A stretch of 64,000 nt of DNA from Hyphomonas sp. Mor2 (GTDB taxonomy: Bacteria > Pseudomonadota > Alphaproteobacteria > Caulobacterales > Hyphomonadaceae): the NCBI RefSeq assembly GCF_001854405.1, contig NZ_CP017718.1:1612001-1676000 (forward strand). Reading direction: 5' to 3'. This document shows, piece after piece, positions 50,706 to 58,035 of the stretch (its first letter is position 1; each line of letters opens with the position of its first letter). The notes beneath the pieces were generated by a model, which did no database searches, was not told where the DNA came from, and was given only the letters and a program-made list of their open reading frames with translations. The position numbers were made by a program, and so were the translations under genes.

Positions 50706-51934
50706 GATGTCACCAACAATGCGTTCATTCGAGCGATAGAGGCTGATCTGCGCGCTTCTTCGACGGCGATGTCCGCTTGAAGTTTGAGGATGGCGAGCTC
50801 GCCGTCGATTATAGGGGCATAGTCCCCGGCGCCCGATTCATAGAGGGTTAGCTGAGCTTGGATCTCATCTTCAACAGCTTGAATATTGCGTTCGAGGACC
50901 GCGATACTGTCTTCAGCGGCGCGCCAAGCCGCTGCTTCGCTTGCGTAGGTGGCAGCTGCTCCACGAGCCGCCGCTTGATACCGCATGTCGGCGCTCGCAC
51001 GCTCTGCTTTTGCGGCGCGTAGGCGTGGTTCCTGATTGCTTTTCGCCCAGAGGGGTACGGTAAACGTAACCATTCCCGAAACCCAATCATCGCCTGCGAA
51101 ATTGGAGCCTGCTTCTCTTTGCTGATAGGTCAGCTGAGCGCCCCAATTTGGACGCCAAGCTGCCTGGGCGCTGTCGACTGAAAAGTTGGCGATCCGAATA
51201 CCAGCGTCGGCTACACGCACGCTGTGAAATGCCATTGCGTCTCCATTCCAGTCTGCAGGGGCAATTGGAGGCGCAGTGGTTGTTGAAGCGGTTCCGACGA
51301 GATCTATCAGGCGCGCGTTTATCTCGGCTTCTTGGCGATCTAAGTCGACCAATACGCGAGAGACACCAGTTTTCTCTGCTTCAATCTCAGCAAGACGAAA
51401 GACGGCGGGTCGCCCGGCATCGATTTCGGCTTCCACGACTTCTGTCAGCTCATCATATTTTGCATTACGCTGCTGAGCGAGGTCCCGTTGGCGATCTATT
51501 CTTCGTTTCTCATGGAGTAGCGAAATGAGTGTGCCGCGAAGGGTGGCAAGCTGCGCGGCTCGAATGCGATCGATCTGATCCGCAGTCGCTTGATTTTGTC
51601 CAGCGCGGGCATTTCGTCCGGCGCGATTGGGAAACTCTTGGCGCACCCCAACGGCTTTATTGGTGGGGAGAAATTCGGAGAATGAAGGATCAAATATCGG
51701 AAAATTATTTACGCCGACTGAGACAACTGGGTCTGGCAAGGCGGTCGCCGCAATGCCGCGCTCCCTGGATGCGTCCGCTTGATAAATCAGAGCAGTTAAG
51801 GACGGATGGTGAATGAGCTGCGCTTCAAGCGTCTCATAGTCTGATGGATCGATAGGATCGGCTAGGGTTGGCATGTACTGACCGTTCGCCATCATACAAA
51901 CGGCAACCAGCAAGGCGTTGAATCTAGTTTTCAT
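50702..51934 (-). CDS. cusC: CusC-type outer membrane factor (TolC family)
   Basis: This 410-aa outer-membrane efflux protein has a signal sequence (FNALLVAVCMMANGQYMPTLA) and the two-repeat OEP fold. Visible pieces are ALPDPVVSVGVNNFP, VRQEFPNRAGRNARAG, LTYQQREAGSNFAGDDWVSG and ERNIQAVEDEIQAQLTLYESGAGDY. It completes the CusCBA export system. In-frame ATGs at 51979, 51964 and 51934 compete; 51934 gives the best signal peptide, but no start has a strong ribosome site. Confidence 0.85.
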   Translation of the reverse strand: MKTRFNALLVAVCMMANGQYMPTLADPIDPSDYETLEAQLIHHPSLTALIYQADASRERGIAATALPDPVVSVGVNNFPIFDPSFSEFLPTNKAVGVRQEFPNRAGRNARAGQNQATADQIDRIRAAQLATLRGTLISLLHEKRRIDRQRDLAQQRNAKYDELTEVVEAEIDAGRPAVFRLAEIEAEKTGVSRVLVDLDRQEAEINARLIDLVGTASTTTAPPIAPADWNGDAMAFHSVRVADAGIRIANFSVDSAQAAWRPNWGAQLTYQQREAGSNFAGDDWVSGMVTFTVPLWAKSNQEPRLRAAKAERASADMRYQAAARGAAATYASEAAAWRAAEDSIAVLERNIQAVEDEIQAQLTLYESGAGDYAPIIDGELAILKLQADIAVEEARRSASIARMNALLVTS

Positions 51935-52000
51935 GGGAAGCACCCGAGTTGAGTAGAAAGACATACAAAACACACGCAAAAATGCGTGAGCTGTCGTCGA

Positions 52001-52429
52001 TCAGATCAACAGGCGCTGTTTTAATCTTAGGGGTGTGTCGGGTCGTCGATCTATAAGGCCCGGTGGACCGGTTTTCAGAACAATCGCCTTATGCTCGAAA
52101 CCCACAAATTCGGTCACGTGATAGGCAATGTTAATGCTGTCGGAACTTGATTGATTACTGAGGGCGTCGACTTCAATCGATTGGGCTTGAAGAATTCCCA
52201 TATCGCAGTCGAGACAGCCCGGGCAATCGATTGGCGAGGGGAACGCAGGATGTTCTTCAGGCGACTCAGCGGTTTCAGGCTGCGCGGAATTTCCATGGCA
52301 GTGAGACGACGCGACTTCAACAATTTCAGCTTCATGATCAGCGTGACCATTCAGACAGCACGCCATAACTGGGCTGGTCGCAAAAGCAGCGACAGCAAAC
52401 AGCATCATAAGGCGTGCGAGTTTCAGCAT
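52001..52429 (-). CDS. secreted Cys/His-rich protein leading the cus operon
   Basis: This 142-aa protein has a signal peptide (LMMLFAVAAFATSPVMA) followed by CCLNGHADHE, SSHCHGN and DCPGCLDCDMG, likely soft-metal ligands. Proteins of this kind often precede metal-efflux operons in Alphaproteobacteria. It lies just behind the CsoR-type operator at 52463 and probably shares its transcript with cusCBA. The exact function is unknown. Confidence 0.75.
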   Translation of the reverse strand: MLKLARLMMLFAVAAFATSPVMACCLNGHADHEAEIVEVASSHCHGNSAQPETAESPEEHPAFPSPIDCPGCLDCDMGILQAQSIEVDALSNQSSSDSINIAYHVTEFVGFEHKAIVLKTGPPGLIDRRPDTPLRLKQRLLI

Positions 52430-52462
52430 AAAATCCCTTACCGACTCAAGTCTTCAAAGTAT

Positions 52463-52480
52463 ATACCCCCTTAGGGGTAT
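52463..52480. promoter_or_regulatory. CsoR-type operator before cus operon
   Basis: ATACCCC and GGGGTAT pair around CTTA as a G/C-tract palindrome typical of CsoR/RcnR sites. It lies 34 nt upstream of the first cus gene and after the csoR stop. Confidence 0.7.
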
Positions 52481-52489
52481 TGTCCATTC

Positions 52490-52765
52490 TTACTTCTTTC
52501 GCCCACCTAGCACAGCGACCAATTCCTCAACCTTTTCACGGCGCGCTTCGACGTTGTCGCTTGTGAGCGCATCATCCACGCAGGTCGCGAGATGATCGTC
52601 TAGAACCACTTTCTCCAATCCGCTCAAGGCGGCTTTAATCGCCTGAACTTGTCTCACCACATCAATGCAGTAGCGGTCCTGGTCGATCATTTTTGACACG
52701 CCGCGAACTTGGCCTTCGATCCGAGCGAGGCGTTTTAATGCAGAATTTTTTGTGTCTGATTTCAT
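52490..52765 (-). CDS. csoR: CsoR-family copper-sensing repressor
   Basis: This 91-aa all-helical repressor has the Cu(I) triad C33, H58 and C62 (RYCIDVV; DDHLATCV), with the same spacing as C36, H61 and C65 of Mycobacterium CsoR. It would bind GC-tract operators and release them on Cu(I) binding. Three such palindromes occur nearby (52463, 52772, 55341). The ATG at 52765 is preferred to a GTG at 52771. The operator ends only 6 nt before it, leaving no room for a ribosome site, so the mRNA may be leaderless. Confidence 0.92.
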   Translation of the reverse strand: MKSDTKNSALKRLARIEGQVRGVSKMIDQDRYCIDVVRQVQAIKAALSGLEKVVLDDHLATCVDDALTSDNVEARREKVEELVAVLGGRKK

Positions 52766-52771
52766 TGTCAC

Positions 52772-52789
52772 ATACCCTGTACTGGGTAT
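52772..52789. promoter_or_regulatory. CsoR-type operator between csoR and copC
   Basis: ATACCC and GGGTAT arms are spaced by TGTACT. The site lies between the divergent csoR and copC genes and could control both. Confidence 0.75.
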
Positions 52790-52829
52790 ATGAATATGGC
52801 AATAGAGTTACCAAAAGCTAGAGGTCGAA

Positions 52830-53183
52830 ATGAAAATTTCTCGTGCATTCATAGCGCTCGCAATGACGATTTTGTTCAGCGCCCCTGCCGTCGCTCATAC
52901 AACAATCGTTGCCTCAAACATTGAGAAGGGAGCTGAATTAGCTGCAGCCCCGACCGTGTTTGAATTTTCTTTCGGTGCAAAAGTTGGATTGGCAGCCATC
53001 GAACTTGAAACGCTCTCTGGAGATGCGGTGCAATTGGATTTTGAGCCACCTCGGCAAATGCGCAAAGACTTCGAGGTCTCGTTGCCGAACCTCCAAGCGG
53101 GCGCCTTCGTGCTGAAATGGCGCGCGGTTGCGAAAGACGGACACGTCATGCGTGGCGAGATCGATTTTACTGTAATAGGCTAA
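52830..53183 (+). CDS. copC: CopC-type periplasmic copper-binding protein
   Basis: This 117-aa protein has a signal peptide ending APAVA and a small beta-barrel CopC domain. The Cu(II) site is visible as H23 at the mature N-terminus (AHTTI), with D103 and H105 in KDGHVMRGEIDF near the end. The Met-rich Cu(I) site of plasmid CopC is absent, so this is the Cu(II)-only type. It leads an operon with copD, 4 nt downstream. Confidence 0.88.
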   Translation: MKISRAFIALAMTILFSAPAVAHTTIVASNIEKGAELAAAPTVFEFSFGAKVGLAAIELETLSGDAVQLDFEPPRQMRKDFEVSLPNLQAGAFVLKWRAVAKDGHVMRGEIDFTVIG

Positions 53184-53187
53184 CTGC

Positions 53188-54012
53188 GTGCTGGCGGCTC
53201 TATCGCTCTTGGTCAAAGCCGCCCTTTACATTGGCGCGCTTTCCAGTGCCGGACTCGCTCTTCATTCGATTATTCTTCGCAAAACGTATCGAATCTGCAT
53301 CGTGGCGTTCGCGACTATTCTAGTATTTGCTGTGCTCGTTCGGCTGTTATTGCTCAACGCTGAGCTTTCTGGCGGTTTAAGTGGGCTACTGGATTTTAGT
53401 ATGTTCGGTTGGATCTGGGCCCCGAACCAAGCGCAAGTTTTGACCTATCTTCTCGGTTCGGCCTTCCTGATGCTCGGTGCGGCTTTAAATATGCGTACAT
53501 CGCTCATCGTTGGCGCGATCCTGGTTTTTGCGGGAGCGGGTCTTGGCGGGCACACGCATGGCCTCGATACGCCTGGCATCACTCCGATCCTCGTATCAGT
53601 GCACGTCGCTATAGCTGCGTTTTGGGTGACCGCACCGTTCGTGCTTTGGCCGCGAGCGACCAATACGGACCTTGAGCTTTTGAATGATACGGATCGGTTC
53701 AGCCGAGTCGCAGTTTGGTGCGTTCCATTGCTTTTCCTCAGCGGAGTTTGGCTCGCGCTTCGACTATCTAGTTCTCTAGAGAACCTTCTCGGGGAGACGT
53801 ATGGACGACTTTTATTGTTGAAATTGTTCCTAGCCTTCTGTGCGCTTGCTATAGGTGCTTTCAACAAATTTCGCGTCACCCAAATAATGAAGTCACAGGC
53901 TGGCCAAGCTCGCGTGATCCTGAAGCGCGCCTTGGCGCTTGATTATGTGCTGTTCGCGGGGATCCTATTGGCAGTTTCTGCGGCGACGACGCTCACGGGT
54001 CCTGGGGCATGA
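53188..54012 (+). CDS. copD: CopD-type copper resistance membrane protein
   Basis: This 274-aa inner-membrane protein has about eight TM helices. Conserved CopD features are GGHTHGLDTPG (periplasmic His loop), VHVAIAAFWVTAPFVLWP and LLLLKLFLAFCALAIGAFNKFRV. It is thought to take copper from CopC into the cytoplasm or for cuproenzyme assembly. The start is a GTG at 53188, since no ATG precedes the first helix. Confidence 0.88.
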   Translation: MLAALSLLVKAALYIGALSSAGLALHSIILRKTYRICIVAFATILVFAVLVRLLLLNAELSGGLSGLLDFSMFGWIWAPNQAQVLTYLLGSAFLMLGAALNMRTSLIVGAILVFAGAGLGGHTHGLDTPGITPILVSVHVAIAAFWVTAPFVLWPRATNTDLELLNDTDRFSRVAVWCVPLLFLSGVWLALRLSSSLENLLGETYGRLLLLKLFLAFCALAIGAFNKFRVTQIMKSQAGQARVILKRALALDYVLFAGILLAVSAATTLTGPGA

Positions 54013-54043
54013 CAATGGAGTTGAAATGAAAGGGAGAGAAAGA

Positions 54044-54556
54044 ATGAAATATACCGTATTGGCCGCTGGCGCGGTCTTGTTTCTAGGTTCAGCGGAAGCG
54101 CACGTTGTGTTCAATGAAATGGAAGCCGATGCGGGAGGCTTTCATACGGCGCAGCTTCGCGTGATGCACGGTTGTGACGGTGCTCCGACGACAAAAGTTC
54201 GCATTGAAATACCAGATGGCGTAACACGCGTGACACCCAGGGTCGTCCCAGGGTGGACCGTCGACGTCGAAATGAAGACTTTGGATGAGCCCATATTGCT
54301 TCACGGATTCGAGGTAACCGAAACCGTTGGCGCGCTGACGTGGTCTGGCGGTTCTTTTCCAGACTATGCTTACGAGCAGTTTGAGTTTCGAATGATGCTG
54401 CCCGAAGCGTCAGGCGCGCGGCTTGACTTTCCAGTTCGTCAATTCTGCGATGAAGCCAGCTTGCACTGGGATGATATTGCCGCAGAAAACGAAGATCCTT
54501 GGACGCTCGATGAGCCTGCTCCGTTTATTCGACTTAGATCAAAAATAGCGCCTTGA
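54044..54556 (+). CDS. YcnI-type (DUF1775) copper-binding protein
   Basis: This 170-aa exported protein has a signal peptide ending at SAEA and a mature N-terminal His in AHVVFNEMEADAG. A beta-sandwich YcnI domain follows: AQLRVMHGCDGAPTTKVRIEIPDGV, VPGWTVDVE, LTWSGGSFPDYAYEQFEFRMMLP. YcnI proteins bind Cu(II) through the N-terminal His and neighbouring Glu. It follows copD closely. An alternative ATG at 54026 has GGAG upstream, while GGGAG precedes 54044; the signal peptide favours 54044. Its end overlaps the converging glutaredoxin gene by 23 nt. Confidence 0.85.
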   Translation: MKYTVLAAGAVLFLGSAEAHVVFNEMEADAGGFHTAQLRVMHGCDGAPTTKVRIEIPDGVTRVTPRVVPGWTVDVEMKTLDEPILLHGFEVTETVGALTWSGGSFPDYAYEQFEFRMMLPEASGARLDFPVRQFCDEASLHWDDIAAENEDPWTLDEPAPFIRLRSKIAP

Positions 54557-55328
54557 TTGGCATCCATAAGCCCATCGCGATCATGACGAGATTCTCAGTC
54601 AGCGAGATAAAGCCGAGCGGCACATTCGTATTGCCGCCCACACACGCGCATTTTAAGTCTCGCTTGTCGACATACACCGCTTTATAAACTGAAGCCGCAC
54701 CTATGGTACCGATGAATAACGCGATTGGCGACCCGATGAGCGCAAGCGTACCTCCTGCGATCATCAAGATCCCAGCCATCGCTTCCGCAAAAGGATAGAT
54801 ATAGGCATATCCTACACGTCGTTGCGCCAGTAGGTCATAGTTCAGGAACATGGTCGAGAAACTCTCGACATCCTTCAGTTTCTGCAGAGCGAGTAGTGAC
54901 ATTGCAAAAGCCGCAAACATTTCCACCGTTCGGATGGAAATGATGGTTCCTCTAAAAAACGACATGACGGCTAGAGCAAGAAGTGCACTTATAGCAAATA
55001 TCATCAGAACAGGCGTGTAAGACTTCTGGTCAGTGTTTTTCTGATGGGGCATCAAATGCCTTCGCAGATCATCATACCCACCGACACGTTTTCCACCGAT
55101 AAACGTCTGCGGTGTTGTGGCGACTGAATGTTCTTTTTTGAATGCGTCTATCTGTTCTCGAGATGTCAGATGACGATCCTCCACACTGTATCCAGACTTC
55201 TCCAAAAGCCATTTCGACTTCAATCCGTAAGGGCAAAGGTGATCGTCCATCACCATCCGATATAATACCGCCGACTTTTGTTCGCCGTCGCTTGCATGGA
55301 CATGAGCGTCTAATTCGATTGCGGACAT
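54534..55328 (-). CDS. glutaredoxin fused to MauE-like membrane protein
   Basis: This 264-aa protein joins an N-terminal glutaredoxin domain and a C-terminal four-helix MauE/DoxX-like domain. The glutaredoxin part shows CPYG (C32) after LYRMVMDDHL, cis-Pro in TTPQTF and GGYDDLRRH. The membrane part (YAYIYPFAEAMAGILMIAGG; LKCACVGGNTNVPLGFISLTEN) has a Cys pair like that of MauE proteins, which guide disulfide formation. A CsoR-type palindrome lies 13 nt upstream of the chosen ATG (GGAG 8 nt before it), so it is likely copper-induced, perhaps to protect or mend thiols. Confidence 0.82.
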   Translation of the reverse strand: MSAIELDAHVHASDGEQKSAVLYRMVMDDHLCPYGLKSKWLLEKSGYSVEDRHLTSREQIDAFKKEHSVATTPQTFIGGKRVGGYDDLRRHLMPHQKNTDQKSYTPVLMIFAISALLALAVMSFFRGTIISIRTVEMFAAFAMSLLALQKLKDVESFSTMFLNYDLLAQRRVGYAYIYPFAEAMAGILMIAGGTLALIGSPIALFIGTIGAASVYKAVYVDKRDLKCACVGGNTNVPLGFISLTENLVMIAMGLWMPIKALFLI

Positions 55329-55340
55329 AACGTGCTCCAA

Positions 55341-55357
55341 ATACCCTACGGGGGTAT
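55341..55357. promoter_or_regulatory. CsoR-type operator before glutaredoxin fusion
   Basis: ATACCC and GGGTAT-type arms flank TACGG, matching the sites at 52463 and 52772. It lies 13 nt upstream of the gene start. Confidence 0.7.
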
Positions 55358-55492
55358 ATTGGATGTGATGCGTTTTCGGTCAAGGGTACGCTGCTGCGAA
55401 CCAAGCTCTCTCAGGAAAAGAAAATAAGACGATCTAGAAGCCTAAAGCATGACCATGAGGGACGATGACGCGGATTGTCGTTGCGTGGATGC

Positions 55493-55945
55493 TTATATCC
55501 AGCGCCGAGTGCGACTTCGGTAATGGACGAATTGTTCGCCAAATTTTAGCTCTAGAGCGTGCTCTTCGGGTTTGATCTGGAATTCAGTCATTGCCCAGAT
55601 AAACAATACGGGCGCGAACATCGAGGACCAAGCTCCCAGCAATATCATGCACGCTGTAAGAACGAACAACATGCCAAGATACATCGGATTTCTGCTAAAA
55701 CGAAACAATCCACTTGTGACAAGCGTTTCTGCGCTTTCGGGGTCGAGAGGGTTCACCGTGGTATTCTCACGTATAAACGCGCCGACCGCGAAAACCAGTA
55801 GGACAAACCCGCTGCCGAAAAGAATTACGGCTAGGAATAAGGACCAAGGCCCACCCATTTGAGGTGATGGGGCCAGAGTTGACAAACCCCATCCTAACAC
55901 TCCGCAAAGCAAAACCTGCACGACGGGAGGAATACGAGTGTTCAT
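55493..55945 (-). CDS. isoprenylcysteine carboxyl methyltransferase-family membrane protein
   Basis: This 150-aa membrane protein of the ICMT/PEMT type has four TM helices and the signature SGLFRFSRNPMYLGMLFVL (residues about 78-96), with EEHALELKFGEQFVHYRSRTRRWI near the end. Bacterial members often accompany metal-efflux genes, where their substrate is unknown. It overlaps the CDF gene by ATGA, so it belongs to the MerR-controlled unit. Confidence 0.82.
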   Translation of the reverse strand: MNTRIPPVVQVLLCGVLGWGLSTLAPSPQMGGPWSLFLAVILFGSGFVLLVFAVGAFIRENTTVNPLDPESAETLVTSGLFRFSRNPMYLGMLFVLTACMILLGAWSSMFAPVLFIWAMTEFQIKPEEHALELKFGEQFVHYRSRTRRWI

Positions 55946-56586
55946 GACACCGTAGATGCGTGCCGAGCCTCTATTTCTCCGTCGGCTTTCAGTTCACGCC
56001 TCGCTTGCAGCGTGATCGCACTCGCCGATTTCAAGAATAAGCTCGCGAGGAGGATGGCAACGATGAGGTCAGGCCATGCTGAGCCAGTCAGGGCCACCAT
56101 TCCGCCCGCCAAAATAACACCGACATTTCCGATCGCATCATTTCTTGAGCAAAGCCAAACTGATCGCACGTTGCTATCGCCGTCACGCCACCGCAGCAGT
56201 ATCACGACGCTTGCCGCGTTAGCTGCGAGCGCCATGAACCCAACGATGCCCATTGTGGACGCTTCCGGGGGTGAGCCATCCAATACCCGTAATGCAGTCA
56301 TCCCAAGAACGGCCATTGCGATCGCGGCCAGAGACGCGCCCTTGAAAAGAGATGCGTATGCGCGCGTGCGAACGCTAGCACCAATAACCATCAGACTGAG
56401 CGCGTAGGTCGCCGTGTCACCTGCAAAATCCAGTGCGTCGGCTTTCAATGCCTGAGACCCGGAGATCATGCCTGCTGACATCTCGACGAAGAACATGACC
56501 GCGTTGATCGCGATGACCGCTATCAATGCGCGCCGGTAGGCCGGTGACGCTCCATCAAAAGACTTATTTTCGCAGCATCCACTCAT
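55942..56586 (-). CDS. cation diffusion facilitator-type transporter
   Basis: This 214-aa inner-membrane protein has six TM helices. The metal-site motifs are ALKADALDFAGD in TM2 and SRNDAIGNVGV in TM5. The cytoplasmic C-terminal dimer domain of classical CDFs is absent. Cys4 and Cys5 at MSGCCENK could help metal capture. It is divergent from the MerR regulator, with their shared operator between. Zn(II), Cd(II) or Co(II) are likely ions. AGGAGA lies 8 nt upstream of the ATG. Confidence 0.88.
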   Translation of the reverse strand: MSGCCENKSFDGASPAYRRALIAVIAINAVMFFVEMSAGMISGSQALKADALDFAGDTATYALSLMVIGASVRTRAYASLFKGASLAAIAMAVLGMTALRVLDGSPPEASTMGIVGFMALAANAASVVILLRWRDGDSNVRSVWLCSRNDAIGNVGVILAGGMVALTGSAWPDLIVAILLASLFLKSASAITLQARRELKADGEIEARHASTVS

Positions 56587-56621
56587 TGGATGGTTCTCCT
56601 CAAGCGACTCGATTTTTCCAA

Positions 56622-56647
56622 CTCTACAGTCTACAGTGACTGTAGAG
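56622..56647. promoter_or_regulatory. MerR-type operator between CDF and merR genes
   Basis: Perfect 10-bp arms CTCTACAGTC and GACTGTAGAG are separated by TACAGT. Such long dyads lie between -35 and -10 of MerR-controlled promoters. A related site occurs at 57126. Confidence 0.75.
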
Positions 56648-56667
56648 GCAAGCCCGAAAGAGAATTT

Positions 56668-57111
56668 CGTATGAAACCCATGACAATTGGTCGACTGTCA
56701 AAGGCCGCTGACGTCAAGGTTACGACAATCCGGTACTATGAGTCTATTGGTCTAATGGGGACACCCGACCGGAGTGAAAGTGGTCAAAGGCTATATGGCG
56801 AGGCGGCGGTTCAACGTCTTTCTTTCATAAGGCATGCGCGTGATCTTGGCTTCCCAATGGAAGCGATACGCGACCTGATCGAACTGCAGACAGAGCCTGA
56901 TCAGAATTGTTCTGCGGTAGATTCAATTGCTCGGCAGCAACTCGCCGACGTGCGCAAACGGCTCAATCAGCTAGAGGCCCTTGAAGCAGAGCTCAAGCGG
57001 ATGATCGCTTCTTGTGAAGGCGGCAACGTTGGGAACTGTAGAGTAATGGCAGCGCTTAATGATCATGGCGCGTGTCTGAGCGAGTCACATGATCGATTAC
57101 AGCCAATGTAA
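56668..57111 (+). CDS. MerR-family metal-responsive activator
   Basis: This 147-aa MerR regulator starts MTIGRLSKAADVKVTTIRYYESIGL (HTH), continues with RLYGEAAVQRLSFIRHARDLGF and a coiled-coil dimer helix (about 80-120). Cys residues at QNCSAVDS, ASCEGG, NCRVM and ACLSES could bind Zn, Cd or Pb; the pattern is nearest to CadR/ZntR-type sensors. The start at 56668 was chosen because upstream codons to 56590 run through the operator. Confidence 0.9.
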   Translation, partial: RMKPMTIGRLSKAADVKVTTIRYYESIGLMGTPDRSESGQRLYGEAAVQRLSFIRHARDLGFPMEAIRDLIELQTEPDQNCSAVDSIARQQLADVRKRLNQLEALEAELKRMIASCEGGNVGNCRVMAALNDHGACLSESHDRLQPM

Positions 57112-57125
57112 AATATACCTTGCAT

Positions 57126-57142
57126 CTACAGTGGCTGTAGAG
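57126..57142. promoter_or_regulatory. second MerR-type operator
   Basis: CTACAG and CTGTAG arms spaced by TGG, followed by AG, match the core of the 56622 site. It lies about 30 nt before the secreted His-tail protein gene, placing that gene in the same regulon. Confidence 0.65.
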
Positions 57143-57171
57143 TGTAGAACACCATCTCGAGGAAAAACGAT

Positions 57172-57582
57172 ATGCGTAGTTTGTTTCTTTTTTTCGCGGT
57201 GATCTGGGCGCAAAGCGCCGCCGCTGAGACGCCGTCAAATCTGGCGACTGGGGCGTGGGCGAGCGGAGACACGGCGGCAGCATGCGAAACTGCTCCTATA
57301 ACTTTGATGATGTCAGACGGAGTTGTTGCGGTATTTCTGTCAAAGGATGGCGAACTGCATTCGCTTGGATCGTGGGCGATCACTGCTGATACCCTTACCA
57401 TGACCCACAACGATTTTCCGCTCAAAGGTGACGGAAAATCCAAGGCGCCCGTGGAATTGACAGTCCTTGAGTTGGACGAAACGCGTTTCGTAACGCGTAA
57501 TGCCGAAGGCTCCGAGCGCGCGCGGGTACGCTGCCAGGACATTGAAGTCACGCTCGGCCACGACCACCATGGAAATCACTGA
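57172..57582 (+). CDS. secreted protein with His-rich tail, metal-regulated
   Basis: This 136-aa exported protein has a signal peptide ending AQSAAA and a small beta-rich domain (TGAWASGDTAAACETAPITLMM; LGSWAITADTLTMTHNDF), with two Cys. It ends in GHDHHGNH, a likely metal-binding tail. The MerR-type operator just upstream suggests induction by the same metal as the CDF gene. GAGGAAA lies 8 nt before the ATG. No family is recognised. Confidence 0.75.
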   Translation: MRSLFLFFAVIWAQSAAAETPSNLATGAWASGDTAAACETAPITLMMSDGVVAVFLSKDGELHSLGSWAITADTLTMTHNDFPLKGDGKSKAPVELTVLELDETRFVTRNAEGSERARVRCQDIEVTLGHDHHGNH

Positions 57583-57626
57583 TGAAGATTAACCGATTTA
57601 AGATGTTCGTGTAGTATCGAAGCGTG

Positions 57627-57965
57627 ATGAGTTTTTCGTCGATATCCCTTGCCGTAAGGCTTAGCGTTGCCGCACTCATAGCTTTGAGCTTTGCGAGCGT
57701 ACCTATCGCGTCCGCAGCGCACGTCGATGAGAGCTCGCTGGTGTCTTGCTTGATAGATCACGATGTGGAAGTGCCTGAGCATGACGCTCCGGACGAACAC
57801 GAACATCACGTTCATAACTGCGCTGCTTGCCATATTTACCTTATTCGCTGGGAAGAAACAGCGGAACTCATTCCTCTGACGCTTCAATCAAATATTCGAC
57901 CGCCGTTGACGTCGGTCGCATCACGCTCGCCGCCCAGTGGGCTTTTTCGGCCCCCTCGATTCTAA
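57627..57965 (+). CDS. small Cys/His-rich exported protein
   Basis: This 112-aa protein has an N-terminal signal (AALIALSFASVPIASAA), then an Asp/Glu/His cluster HDVEVPEHDAPDEHEHHVHNC followed by AACH, a likely metal site. The C-terminal part is Pro/Arg-rich and probably unstructured. Proteins of this type often lead czc operons. It is 70 nt upstream of czcC. A GTG at 57624 is the only earlier start. Confidence 0.65.
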   Translation: MSFSSISLAVRLSVAALIALSFASVPIASAAHVDESSLVSCLIDHDVEVPEHDAPDEHEHHVHNCAACHIYLIRWEETAELIPLTLQSNIRPPLTSVASRSPPSGLFRPPRF

Positions 57966-58035
57966 CCAAGCCTGAAGTGCGTCCAATCTAAGTTTTGGGC
58001 GCTTAGTTTGGTTTCATTCGAGGAGTTCAACGCAA

